Shown: in pieces, positions 32,179 through 41,456 of the stretch
How positions within the stretch are numbered: the first letter of the stretch is position 1
How the letters are laid out: each line of letters opens with the position of its first letter
NCBI GenBank assembly: GCA_041741535.1
Contig: JBGSJV010000162.1
Span: forward strand, 1 to 64,000
Length of the DNA stretch: 64,000 nucleotides
Direction: 5' to 3'
Origin: M30B19 sp041741535
GTDB taxonomy: Bacteria > Planctomycetota > Planctomycetia > Pirellulales > Pirellulaceae
The notes under the pieces: generated by a model
The model's database searches: none
What the model saw: the letters and a program-made list of their open reading frames with translations, nothing else
Told to the model about the DNA's origin: nothing
Program-made: the position numbers and the translations under genes

Positions 32179-33282
32179 GTGGATGTACTGTTTCCGTTTG
32201 GATTCCCGTGGCCCACGGCCCTGTACTTGACGTTGTACGTCCTAACATTGACGTTGCATATGCTGTTGATGCACTATGTGTTGGCGGGTTCGGCATGGGT
32301 CGCCGCAAGTTCGTTCTTTACGGCGTTCAAGTCCAGCCCCACTCGTCCGTCGAAAATCATCAAGTTACTGCAAGACTGGTTGCCGTTTGCTTTGGGCGGC
32401 GCCATCACGGCCGGTGTGGCCCCGCTACTGTTCGTCCAGATACTCTATCAGCGCGAATTTTATACAGCAAACTTGCTGTTGTTTCATCGATGGATGTCCA
32501 TCCTGCCGGTCTTGATTGTGGCGTTTTACCTGCTCTATCTGCAGAAATCCAAATGGCTCGAGCAGCGTCGTCCACAATTAAGGCCATTCGTTTGGTTGAT
32601 TATTGTTGCGTGTTTCGGATTCGTGGGTTATTCTTGGACCGAAAATCATTTGTTGTCGCTGCAATCGCAAGACGTCTGGACCAACTTTTTTGCGGACCGT
32701 GAAATCTTTTTCGCGAGCGTCCAGATCTTGCCGCGACTGTCCATTTGGTTCGCGGGCGCGTTCTCGACCTTGTGCATGATCTTGGCATGGCAAGTCCATG
32801 TACATCGGGGGGAAACGGCAAGTGATCCACGCGCGGAGGCTGCGGGCAATTCGTTCGACGTGCGGACTTTATCCCGAGTCGGAATGGCCTCGATTGCCCT
32901 CACAATATTGGCCAGCGGTATCTATGGAAGCACGCTGAAGAAAGAGATTCTCCAATATCTGTTCAGCGGACTGGCTTGGCCCTATGTTGTCGGTGCCGTG
33001 ATCGGCTGGATCGTTCAATTTGCGGTCTGGCTCCACTTGTCGAAAGTCGGCACCACCGCAAGACCAACGTTGTTCATCCTAACGACGACCGTTGTGACGA
33101 CGGCAGTGTCGTTGAATGTTCTTCGCGAAGTCGTTCGATTGGCACAAGTTGATGTCGTTGCTTTGCAAACGCGACACGCCGAAGCAGCAAGCGTCGGTGG
33201 GCTTGGGGTGTTTACTTTCTTTTTGGTCCTCAACAGCCTAGTCATTGTCTGGTTGGTACGATCGGTAGCGAAGTCGAAGTAG
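32179..33282 (+). CDS. Membrane partner of the bd-like complex
   Basis: A 367-residue integral membrane protein with eight or nine predicted spans, beginning MDVLFPFGFPWPTALYL (GTG start). Conserved-looking His residues sit in LHMLLMHYVLAG and LLFHRWMSILPVL, which could bind haem or quinone. It follows the bd-like subunit by 79 bases on the same strand with no terminator between, so the two probably form one respiratory complex. I cannot match it to CydB with confidence; it may be a specific subunit of the cytochrome-c-fused bd-like family. Confidence 0.55.
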   Translation: MDVLFPFGFPWPTALYLTLYVLTLTLHMLLMHYVLAGSAWVAASSFFTAFKSSPTRPSKIIKLLQDWLPFALGGAITAGVAPLLFVQILYQREFYTANLLLFHRWMSILPVLIVAFYLLYLQKSKWLEQRRPQLRPFVWLIIVACFGFVGYSWTENHLLSLQSQDVWTNFFADREIFFASVQILPRLSIWFAGAFSTLCMILAWQVHVHRGETASDPRAEAAGNSFDVRTLSRVGMASIALTILASGIYGSTLKKEILQYLFSGLAWPYVVGAVIGWIVQFAVWLHLSKVGTTARPTLFILTTTVVTTAVSLNVLREVVRLAQVDVVALQTRHAEAASVGGLGVFTFFLVLNSLVIVWLVRSVAKSK

Positions 33283-33554
33283 ACGTGACCGAGCGAGATC
33301 CTATGCGATGGAAAAGCACCAATAGGGTCGGCCGCTTCAAACATGGCGTCGATACTTGCCCGTCGTCTCGCATTTATCGTCGTACTTGGCCGCCATTTGG
33401 GTGTAGAATCTTCGAGGCTCCGCGGACTTCGACTCCCAGAAGCAGAGATCCCCAAGATCAGCAATGACGTCCCGGGCCCGGGCCCGTCCCAATGGTCACC
33501 CACGGTGTTCGTCGCCTGAAGACTGTGGGCAAAAAGAGGCGTTGGTTCTTCAGA

Positions 33555-34034
33555 TTATTCGACCACGAAACACCAGGAAACTTTACTTCCTGAGAGATGA
33601 CGTCGAATCTTGCCAGTCGCCGCATTGCCATCATCGAATTTCGTATCCAACTTTGTGTATTGCCCACGCGGCTCCGCCGTGGTCGATGTGAAATAGACCG
33701 CCATGCCCAAATGCGGGATCGTGGTTCCCGGTCCGTTCCAATCCCACTGGCCACCGATCGGCGTCGTGAGAAAACTGTTCGAGAACAGGACGGACCTCAG
33801 GTCGGTTGGGACGACTCCTTGATTGGCATCGTTGGGCCATCGCCCTAATCGTTCGCGGGCAATCATGGCCAGACGGTTCAGGCGGTTGGCTTCCGTCATC
33901 GTCGCATTGATCTGCGAATCGGATTTGATATCGAGCACGCGTCCCGCAGCGACGACCGCCAAAATGCCGACGATCGCCAGGACGATGACAAGTTCGATAA
34001 GTGAAAAGCCCTCAGGCTGACCCGTTTGATTCAT
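33555..34034 (-). CDS. Type II secretion/pilin-like pseudopilin
   Basis: A 159-residue protein with a prepilin motif EGFSLIELVIVLAIVGILAV just after a short leader (MNQTGQP), so it would be cut after Gly and methylated on Phe. The remainder is a small globular domain with a GspH-like character (SQINATMTEANRLNRLAMIA). The start at 34034 is chosen to give the usual short leader; an upstream ATG at 34079 would lengthen it by 15 residues. It stands alone, not beside other secretion genes. The 270 bp between it and the bd-like genes holds no gene. Confidence 0.75.
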   Translation of the reverse strand: MNQTGQPEGFSLIELVIVLAIVGILAVVAAGRVLDIKSDSQINATMTEANRLNRLAMIARERLGRWPNDANQGVVPTDLRSVLFSNSFLTTPIGGQWDWNGPGTTIPHLGMAVYFTSTTAEPRGQYTKLDTKFDDGNAATGKIRRHLSGSKVSWCFVVE

Positions 34035-34218
34035 GTAGGAGCATAGGTCATGGTCTCGGATGAGCAACCGTCTTATCAAGTCCGAACAGGGATCGAGCCT
34101 ACCGCGTATCGCAGCAAACGGTTATTCCAAAGATAACGGATCGAAGAGCGTGCGATTCAGCACGTTTCCATTTGGCTCGAACAGTGACACAGCCGATGGC
34201 CTCAATTTTTCGGATTTC

Positions 34219-35487
34219 CTAACGAAGTTCCTTCAAGGCTTCCAACAGTCGCACGACCTCGTCCGCCGTGTTGTAATGGACAAACCCTATTCGCAGCATC
34301 CCCTCGGGTTCGTACCCCAACTGTTCGCTCAGTTCTAACGCGTAGTAGTTTCCATGCCAACAGAAGATCCCGAGCCGGCCCAAGGCTTCGGCCAACTCTT
34401 GCGATGATTTCTGATGATGCCGAATCGCAAATGTACTAACGCGCCGGCCTTGGTATTCGACTTGCTTCAAATGCCGGCTGCCCAACCCGACCAATTGGTA
34501 TTCGTTTAATTCATCCAGCCCCGTCAAGAACTGATGGGTCAATTGGTTTTCGTAAGCTTCAATCTGGGCGAAGGCCGTCGTCAAATGGTCTGTCCCTGTC
34601 TGACCCTGGTCAGCGAGTTTCTTCCCCAGTCCCATCAAGTACTCGACACATGCCGCGGCTCCGCAGATGCCCTCGTGATTCTGTGTCCCCTGCATCCACT
34701 TGTCGGGAATTGCGTTACTGGCTGGTCGAACTTTGTACGCTTCCACTTGCTCCAACAACTGGCGGTGGCCCCACAAGATTCCCACATGGGGTCCAAAAAA
34801 CTTGTAGGCCGAACAAACCACAAAGTCCGCATTCCAAGCATTCGCCTGGATTTGTCGATGGGGCCCCAAATGGACCGCGTCGATATACGCCAACGCATCG
34901 ACCGAATGGGCCATCCGTACAATTTCCGCGACAGGATTGATTCCACCGGTCGCGTTGGACGCCGCTCCGCAGGCTACCAAACGAGTCTTCCCGTTCAAGT
35001 GACTTTGCAAGACTTGCAGGTCCAACTGCAAATCATCGGCTCGGAACGGTACCCACCGAACTTGCACCCCTCGATCACGAGCTGCCAAAACCCAAGGCGA
35101 AACATTCGCGTCATGATCCAATCGCGTCAGGATGATCTCGTCACCGGCCTGCCAAGTCTGCGACAACGCCCGAGAAATTTGAAAGGTCAGGGAGGTCATG
35201 TTTGGCCCAAACACAATTTCGTCCGGGTCAGCCACGCCCATAAAGTCCGCGTACAAACGATGAGCCTTGGTGAAACACTCTTCCGTTTCATCCGCCGTCA
35301 AAAAGCAACCGTGTCGATTGGCATTGCAGCGAACCAAATAATCACGGATCGCTTCAATCACCACGTTCGGAACTTGGGTTCCCGCGGGCCCATCAAAGAA
35401 AGCGATCGGAGCACCACTGGGCATCCGGCGCGACAACGCTGGGAACTGGTCCCGAAGTTGCGGCACCATGGTTTCAAGCTTGTTCAT
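34219..35487 (-). CDS. Cysteine desulfurase-like PLP enzyme (class V aminotransferase)
   Basis: A 422-residue protein of the cysteine-desulfurase-like subfamily. PLP contacts can be seen: the Thr-containing loop GPNMTSLTFQ, the Asp/His stretch YIDAVHLGPH and the Schiff-base Lys in VVCSAYKFFGPHVG. It starts MNKLETMVPQLRDQFPALSR. The family is related to SufS/Csd but the true reaction of this branch is not settled. Length is usual and the gene is intact. It lies 80 bases downstream of pheA on the same strand, so co-transcription is possible. Confidence 0.85.
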   Translation of the reverse strand: MNKLETMVPQLRDQFPALSRRMPSGAPIAFFDGPAGTQVPNVVIEAIRDYLVRCNANRHGCFLTADETEECFTKAHRLYADFMGVADPDEIVFGPNMTSLTFQISRALSQTWQAGDEIILTRLDHDANVSPWVLAARDRGVQVRWVPFRADDLQLDLQVLQSHLNGKTRLVACGAASNATGGINPVAEIVRMAHSVDALAYIDAVHLGPHRQIQANAWNADFVVCSAYKFFGPHVGILWGHRQLLEQVEAYKVRPASNAIPDKWMQGTQNHEGICGAAACVEYLMGLGKKLADQGQTGTDHLTTAFAQIEAYENQLTHQFLTGLDELNEYQLVGLGSRHLKQVEYQGRRVSTFAIRHHQKSSQELAEALGRLGIFCWHGNYYALELSEQLGYEPEGMLRIGFVHYNTADEVVRLLEALKELR

Positions 35488-35569
35488 CGCGTCATTTCCT
35501 TAGCTCTAAATTTCGGAGAACATGAACTTCCGTCGCCCACCGGTCGACGGCCCCTGATTCAAAATACGA

Positions 35570-36661
35570 CTACAACACACGCCGACTGGCGGGGTAACTT
35601 CCCAGAACGGTCAGTTCTTTGCAATGTGCTCGCGCCTCACCGACAATTTCGGCGAATTTTGGATCGGCAGAGTGACCGGCCGCGTCGACAAAGAACTTGT
35701 ACTCCCAATTCACTCGGCCGCTGGGTCGTTTATCAATGTGGGTCAAGTTGATGCCCGCTCGTTTGAACACCGCCAACACATCGACCAACGCGCCCGGTCG
35801 ATCGGCCGTCACAAACATGAGCGAGGTCTTGTCGTCGCCCGAAGGTTCGGTCTTTTGTTTCGAGAGGACCAAGAACCGAGTTGTATGGTTGGATTGGTCC
35901 TGGATGTCTTGAAACAAGGCGTGAAGTCCGTAAGTTTCACCGGCCAATTCATTGCCAATTGCCGCGACATTACCCAGCGTCTCGGTTTCGTCTTTCGCGC
36001 GTTGAGCAGCCGTAGCTGAACTTTCCATGACGACCAAATCGGCGGTCGGGAATTGCAGTGCCAACCACTTGCGACAATGGGCAAAGGCTTCGGCCGTTGA
36101 ATAAATGCGTTGGATTTTATTGGGCGTGACGTTGGTCAACAAACAGCGCCGTAATTCCAATTGCACTTCGGAGTAAATATTCAACTGTTGTTGGAACTCA
36201 GCGAAGGCATCCATGGTTTCTGCCACACCGCCACCGGATGAACTCTCGATGGGGACCAATCCATAGTCGACGTGCCCCCGCGCGACTTCGGTAAACACGC
36301 CTTCGACCGCACGCAAGTTCTCGTAGTCGACACTGGATCCAAAATGTTTGACCGCCGCATAATGCGAGTAGCTGCCGACGGGGCCCAAGAACCCGATCCG
36401 CAGCGGCTGCTCCAAGTGGAAGCTGCCACTCATCAGTTCGCGATAGACCGCCTCGATCGTTTTTGGGGGTAGCGGACCACGGCTTAAGCCCAGCACTTTC
36501 CGCAGGACCTGTTGCTCTCGATGCGGCGCGTAGATCGGCACACCTGTCAAACGTTTGACCTTGCCGACTTGCACCACCAAGTCCGCGCGTTGGTTCAATA
36601 ACTTCACTAGTTCCGCGTCGATCGCATCAATCTGTTGACGCAGCTCACTCAAGTCAGCCAC
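35570..36661 (-). CDS. pheA: Bifunctional chorismate mutase/prephenate dehydratase
   Basis: A 363-residue P-protein. Residues 1-85 are the AroQ chorismate mutase (LRQQIDAIDAELVKLLNQRA). Residues 90-270 are prephenate dehydratase (RIGFLGPVGSYSHYAAVKHF, then VDYGLVPIESSSGG; the catalytic Thr-Arg-Phe is in NHTTRFLVLSK). The last 80 residues are an ACT regulatory domain (SLMFVTADRPGALVDVLAVF and HIDKRPS). It converts chorismate to phenylpyruvate in phenylalanine synthesis and is normally inhibited by phenylalanine through the ACT domain. Fully intact. It is 22 bases downstream of the UbiA-family gene. Confidence 0.96.
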   Translation of the reverse strand: MADLSELRQQIDAIDAELVKLLNQRADLVVQVGKVKRLTGVPIYAPHREQQVLRKVLGLSRGPLPPKTIEAVYRELMSGSFHLEQPLRIGFLGPVGSYSHYAAVKHFGSSVDYENLRAVEGVFTEVARGHVDYGLVPIESSSGGGVAETMDAFAEFQQQLNIYSEVQLELRRCLLTNVTPNKIQRIYSTAEAFAHCRKWLALQFPTADLVVMESSATAAQRAKDETETLGNVAAIGNELAGETYGLHALFQDIQDQSNHTTRFLVLSKQKTEPSGDDKTSLMFVTADRPGALVDVLAVFKRAGINLTHIDKRPSGRVNWEYKFFVDAAGHSADPKFAEIVGEARAHCKELTVLGSYPASRRVL

Positions 36662-36683
36662 AAGTTCGTTCCTCTTCCGGGCT

Positions 36684-37658
36684 TTACAGCACCCACATGT
36701 CCACAGTCGTCGCGACCAGAACTCCCAGGCTAATCACCGCGTTGACATTAAAAAACGCGGTGTTGACTCGCGACAAATCGTCCGGTCGCACCAAGGAGTG
36801 CTGGTACGCCAACAGGATACCGATAAGTCCAACCGTCCCAAAGTACAGCCACGAAAGTTCTAGTTCCGCGGGCGCGATCCAACCCAGCGTCAAGAAGCAG
36901 ACCCAGGCCCAAAAGTGACTAATCGCAGCCCAGCGCAGTGCCAGTTTCGCCCCCAACCAAGCCGGAATACTGTACAAACCAGCGGCTCGGTCGGACGCTT
37001 CGTCCTGGCACGCATAAATGATATCGAACCCACCAACCCAAAAGAAAATGGCCGCACCGAGAGCCAAAGCGGTGCCCCATTCCGCCGGAGCCGTCAATAA
37101 CGCGGGGCCGCGAATGGCCACCCAAGCACAAATCGGAGCCAACATCAGAGCGAACCCCAGCCAATAGTGAGCGAAAACGGTGAATCGCTTCGCCAAGCTA
37201 TACCCCAAGAGTACCAACAACACGGGAAACGCGAGGGCCAGGGGAAGCCAATTCGGCCAAAACAACAAGGTCCCCAAAACAAACACGGCGACCGACACGA
37301 GCGTAAACCCCCAGGCCGTCCTCAGACTCAAGTCACCGCGCGGCAGATGTCGCTGAGCCGTCCGCGGATTGTTCGCATCAATGTGTCGATCAACGATCCG
37401 ATTAAATGCCATTGCGGCACTGCGCGCCCCAACCATGCAGAGCAGTACCCCGAGCAACGGCCGCCCCCAACTCTGCCAAGCTGCCCACCACGCCGAACCA
37501 CTTCCGCCACCATCCGTTGGCTTCGATTCCAAGGAAATTGCAGCCATCAACTTCCACGCCATCAATACCGCCAACAGCGCGAACGGTAAGGCAAACACCG
37601 TATGACTGAAGCGGATCATCTCCATCAACAGCCGAATCTGTCGTAGCAATTTAATCAA
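36684..37658 (-). CDS. UbiA-family prenyltransferase (menaquinone-type, MqnP-like)
   Basis: About 324 residues and eight to nine membrane spans. The two Asp-rich prenyl-diphosphate motifs are present: NRIVDRHID and YACQDEASDRAAG, followed by the typical SIPAWLG. The N-terminus EMIRFSHTVFALPFALLAVL is like the UbiA-type enzymes that prenylate aromatic acids for quinones. The start is a TTG at 37658 with a purine-rich AAGGTGA before it; starts at 37724 or 37625 are alternatives. Planctomycetes make menaquinone, so an MqnP role is likely. It lies immediately upstream of pheA on the same strand. Confidence 0.85.
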   Translation of the reverse strand: MIKLLRQIRLLMEMIRFSHTVFALPFALLAVLMAWKLMAAISLESKPTDGGGSGSAWWAAWQSWGRPLLGVLLCMVGARSAAMAFNRIVDRHIDANNPRTAQRHLPRGDLSLRTAWGFTLVSVAVFVLGTLLFWPNWLPLALAFPVLLVLLGYSLAKRFTVFAHYWLGFALMLAPICAWVAIRGPALLTAPAEWGTALALGAAIFFWVGGFDIIYACQDEASDRAAGLYSIPAWLGAKLALRWAAISHFWAWVCFLTLGWIAPAELELSWLYFGTVGLIGILLAYQHSLVRPDDLSRVNTAFFNVNAVISLGVLVATTVDMWVL

Positions 37659-38239
37659 GACGTCACCTTCACCGAAACCGATGCCCAACCCGAATCCGAT
37701 TATCCCTTTACCCCCTCGAATCACAAGTGTAGCCCAATTCAGGTCGAGCTAAGCATCGTGTGCGGGCTGCGATGCAATCGACTCAGGAATGAATCGGCAA
37801 ATGAGAATGAAATCAAAAGGACGCAGGAATTTTAGAAAGACGAATCGGTACCGATAGGCCAATGCAAACGAGGCTTTGTTCCAGCAGGGGTCAGACCGGT
37901 TTGACCATCTCCGGTCATGCCTTTTTGTCCGAGATTTTACATGCCCTCCATCGGGTCAGACCACTTTTAGGACAGTGCAGACAGAATAGGCAGCATTGAA
38001 CCCTCGCTCCTCCAAACCGCGTCATCGGACGGTCGGCGTGGAGGTAGGAATTTTGGACGCGAGAAACGGCACGGTTAGAGGAAAACAATCGAAAGAACAC
38101 GACACCCGTTCGCACAAACTCCCATCCGATTCTCGAGTTTTCATTCTCGAGTACAAACCCGATCAGCTTGAAAGTTTTCATATCCAAAATTCCTATGTCC
38201 TTAACCGCAACGTGCTGCGAATCTACCCATGTTGTCCCG
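37659..38239. other. Divergent intergenic region upstream of sdhC
   Basis: About 580 bp between the divergent prenyltransferase and succinate dehydrogenase genes. Short repeats of GGTCAGACC occur at about 37891 and 37957. Long open frames on both strands look non-coding, and no RNA gene was recognised. Confidence 0.45.
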
Positions 38240-38269
38240 TTGCGGTTTTAGTTGGAAAAACCCTATACT
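38240..38269 (+). promoter_or_regulatory. Putative sigma-70 type promoter of sdhCAB
   Basis: TTGCGG, an 18-base spacer, then TATACT, about 240 bases before the sdhC start. The match to -35/-10 consensus is good, but planctomycete promoters are poorly known, so this is only a candidate. Confidence 0.4.
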
Positions 38270-38510
38270 GGCGAGATTCACTCGAGGATCGCTCGGGGGG
38301 CGAATTGTCGCACCATCCGAGGGAAGGACGAGTGAATTCGTCGCGGCGGTTTCGGGTTACCTGTTTGGGTGATTCGCGGGCTGCTTGCCGACTCCCGTCC
38401 AATTTTTCGGCGCGTTTCCGGATTCTAACGGGGCGTATGGCCGACGAATTTGGCGGAATCGTATTCACCGCGGAAAACGGCCCATCACTTGGGAAGGTAA
38501 CACTGGCGTC

Positions 38511-39305
38511 ATGGCGAACGAACTGACCTTTGTCCAAAAGCACGAATTTCTTCTTCGTCGGCTGCATTCGTTGACGGGGCTGGTGCCAGTTGGCCTCTAC
38601 ATGTGCGTCCACTTGGCGACCAACGCATCTATTTTGAATGGCGTCGAGGCGTTCCAAAACGCCGTGTACATGATCCATTCGCTGGGAAATGCGCTGGTGT
38701 TTGTCGAATGGGGCGGGATCTTTTTGCCGCTCTTGTTCCATGCGATTTTTGGGGTTTATATCGCTTACAGTGGGCAATTCAACACGAGCCGCTATTCGAC
38801 CGGCAAGAATTGGCGCTATGTTCTTCAGCGGATCACCGGATTGGTCGCTTTTGTGTTTATCTTTACGCACGTTGCCCACATGCACGGTTGGTTCCATGTC
38901 GACTTCTGGTTGGATTTGCTGCAAAAAATGGGGTTAGCTCAGTTCAAAGCGTACAACGCCGCCAGTACCGCAGCGGCCGCGATGCAAGGCAGCTTGATTT
39001 GGCCGATCCTGTATTTGGTCGGAATTGCCGCTTGTGTGTTCCACTTTGCGAATGGACTGTGGACCATGGGCATCACGTGGGGGCTTTGGATCACGCCTCA
39101 GGCCCAAAAACGGGCGGATTATATTGTCTGGGGGATCGGCGGCTTGGTGATGCTGATCGGATTGAGTGCGTTGGGTGGTTTCATGACGCTCGATCCAGCA
39201 AAGGCCCAAGAAATCGAAGACCGAATGTATCGCGAAAGCGTCAAGTCGGGCCGCATTGTTCCAAACGAACACAAACTCTCACACCCAGTCCACGGAGACG
39301 AGTAG
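38511..39305 (+). CDS. sdhC: Succinate dehydrogenase/fumarate reductase cytochrome b subunit
   Basis: A 264-residue membrane anchor of the single-subunit (type B, b558) class, with about five spans. Haem-ligand His candidates are in EFLLRRLHSLTG, YMCVHLATNA, LLFHAIFG, TLFTHVAHMH-like FIFTHVAHMHG and CVFHFANGLW. It starts MANELTFVQKHEF after a GGTAAC leader. It is the first gene of sdhCAB. It anchors the flavoprotein and iron-sulphur subunits to the membrane and passes electrons to menaquinone. Confidence 0.92.
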   Translation: MANELTFVQKHEFLLRRLHSLTGLVPVGLYMCVHLATNASILNGVEAFQNAVYMIHSLGNALVFVEWGGIFLPLLFHAIFGVYIAYSGQFNTSRYSTGKNWRYVLQRITGLVAFVFIFTHVAHMHGWFHVDFWLDLLQKMGLAQFKAYNAASTAAAAMQGSLIWPILYLVGIAACVFHFANGLWTMGITWGLWITPQAQKRADYIVWGIGGLVMLIGLSALGGFMTLDPAKAQEIEDRMYRESVKSGRIVPNEHKLSHPVHGDE

Positions 39306-39375
39306 CACGAGAACTGCGAAGTGGCGGTTGCGGTTGAGACACGAACACGATTTCCCTGTTGGAAAGTAAAGTCGG

Positions 39376-41379
39376 ATGGCAAAGAAGCGCGTAGTTGTGA
39401 TCGGCGGTGGGTTGGCTGGTCTTTCGGTGACCATGAAACTCAGCGAACTGGGAATTCCAGTTGATCTAGTTAGCTTGGTCCCAGTCAAGCGATCCCACAG
39501 CGTCTGTGCACAAGGCGGGATCAACAGTTGCAACGATGCGACTCGGCAATTGGGTGACTCCGAATGGAAGCACTTGGACGACACCGTCTATGGCGGCGAC
39601 TTTCTGAATCATCAGCCACCGGTCAAAGAAATGTGCGATTGGGGCCCCAAGGTAATCGATCTGATGGACCGCTTGGGCGTGACGTTCAATCGGACTGACG
39701 AAGGATTTCTGGATCGACGTCGGTTCGGCGGCACTTTGTACAAACGAACCGCGTTTGCCGGCGCAACGACTGGGCAGCAATTGTTGTACGCCTTGGACGA
39801 ACAGGTCCGACGTTGGGAAGCCGAAGGTTTGGTCCGCAAGTTCGAGCACTTTGATTTTTCCGCACCCATTCTCGATGAACAAGGCGTTTGTCGGGGGGCT
39901 GTGATCCAAAATTTGCACAACATGGAGTTCATCGCTCTGCCCGCCGATGCGGTGGTGATTGCCAGTGGCGGGCCAGGCCTGATCTACGGCCGATCCACGA
40001 TGAGCGTCATGTGCAACGGCAGCGCCGCCAGTCGCTGCGTGCAAGTGGGCGCAAAGTTTGGCAACGCCGAGTTTATTCAAGTTCACCCAACGGCCATTCC
40101 TGGCGCGGACAAGCTGCGATTGATGAGTGAATCCGCGCGAGGGGAGGGCGGTCGCGTGTGGGTGCCTCGGAAGCCCCAGGACGCCCGGGATCCCAAAACC
40201 ATCCCCGATGCGGAACGTTATTACTTCTTGGAAGAACGATACCCTAAGTACAAAAACTTGGTTCCGCGCGATATCGCGACTCGGGAAATTTTCGATATCT
40301 GCGTCAACGACGGCTTGAGTGTCGATGGAGACAAGATGTGCGTCTACCTAGATTTGACGCACATTCCCCGCGCGGAACTGGATCGCAAACTTGGTGGGAT
40401 CTTGGACATCTATGAGAAATTCCAAGGAGTAGATCCACGCGATGTTCCGATGAAAATATTCCCCGCCGTACACTACTCGATGGGCGGCTTGTGGACCGAT
40501 TACGAAAAGAGCGGTTCGGGCGGGTTGGTTGTCGGCTCTCCGCGAAATCACGAGACGAACATCCCGAACCTGTACGCGATTGGCGAATGTGATTACCACT
40601 ACCACGGTGCCAATCGCTTAGGAGCAAACTCCCTACTAAGTTGTATTTTCACAGGATTGGTCGTTGGCCCTGGGATCGAGACCAAGCTGAACGCCACGAA
40701 GATGGCCGCTGCGGAAATGCCGCCTTCCTTGTTCCAAAACGCGGTCGCCGCGGAGAAACAGCGGCAACAAGCCATCATCAATCGGCCAGCCAGTAGCCAG
40801 AACCCGTATCAGATTCACTTGGAGTTGGGGGACCTGATGACTCGAGCGGCGACGGTTGTGCGACGCAATGACCAACTGCGGGCCGCCTTGGCCACGGTCG
40901 CCGAATTGGAGCAACGAGCCAAAGTCGCTTCGTTGGCGGACACCGGCAGCTGGACGAATCAGAACGTGGTGTTCACCAAGGCCTTGCAAGATATGTTCCC
41001 ATTGGCGAAAGCCATTTTGAAAGGTGCCTTGCAGCGTGACGAATGCCGCGGAGCCCACTATAAACCGGACTTCTCGATGCCTAGCCTTGCGGCACCAACC
41101 CGCGACGGCCGACTGCAAGAAGCCGAACAATGGTGCGATCGTTTCGAAGAGAACACGGCCAAGTGGGTGAAGTCGACCATCGCAACTTACGACAAGGGCG
41201 ACATGACACTAACTTACGAAGATGTCGACACGTCGCTTATTCCGCCACGACCGCGATTGTACGGCCTGGTCGGTGCAGAAGAAATCGAAGTCGTGTGGAA
41301 TCGGCGCGCGACTGCCAAAGCTCAGGGAAATCCTGCAGCGGTGAAGGCTGCGGCGACTCCTGCGGTTTCCAGTATGTAA
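39376..41379 (+). CDS. sdhA: Succinate dehydrogenase flavoprotein subunit
   Basis: A 667-residue FAD subunit. It has the dinucleotide motif VVVIGGGLAGLSVTMKL at the N-terminus, the covalent-FAD His region RSHSVCAQGGINSC, the substrate-site motif SARGEGGRVW, FPAVHYSMGGLW and the C-terminal HGANRLGANSLLSC. It oxidises succinate to fumarate. Length (667) fits the type B enzymes of Bacteroidetes and planctomycetes. It is 70 bases after sdhC; the gap to sdhB holds a short repeat of ATTGCCCCACTGAAC. Confidence 0.95.
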   Translation: MAKKRVVVIGGGLAGLSVTMKLSELGIPVDLVSLVPVKRSHSVCAQGGINSCNDATRQLGDSEWKHLDDTVYGGDFLNHQPPVKEMCDWGPKVIDLMDRLGVTFNRTDEGFLDRRRFGGTLYKRTAFAGATTGQQLLYALDEQVRRWEAEGLVRKFEHFDFSAPILDEQGVCRGAVIQNLHNMEFIALPADAVVIASGGPGLIYGRSTMSVMCNGSAASRCVQVGAKFGNAEFIQVHPTAIPGADKLRLMSESARGEGGRVWVPRKPQDARDPKTIPDAERYYFLEERYPKYKNLVPRDIATREIFDICVNDGLSVDGDKMCVYLDLTHIPRAELDRKLGGILDIYEKFQGVDPRDVPMKIFPAVHYSMGGLWTDYEKSGSGGLVVGSPRNHETNIPNLYAIGECDYHYHGANRLGANSLLSCIFTGLVVGPGIETKLNATKMAAAEMPPSLFQNAVAAEKQRQQAIINRPASSQNPYQIHLELGDLMTRAATVVRRNDQLRAALATVAELEQRAKVASLADTGSWTNQNVVFTKALQDMFPLAKAILKGALQRDECRGAHYKPDFSMPSLAAPTRDGRLQEAEQWCDRFEENTAKWVKSTIATYDKGDMTLTYEDVDTSLIPPRPRLYGLVGAEEIEVVWNRRATAKAQGNPAAVKAAATPAVSSM

Positions 41380-41456
41380 ACTCGACCGATTCAAATACCT
41401 CGCCGAACGTATTGCCCCACTGAACAGATTGCCCCACTGAACGGAAAGTGTTGCCA

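Noticed and set aside
37890..37935. GACCGG...CCGGTC hairpin followed by TTTTT as a terminator
   Set aside because: The stem is short, the loop long and five bases separate it from the T run; it is also far from the end of any gene.
37996..38526. Long open frame upstream of sdhC
   Set aside because: No start signal or family, and it overlaps the likely promoter and the start of sdhC in another frame.
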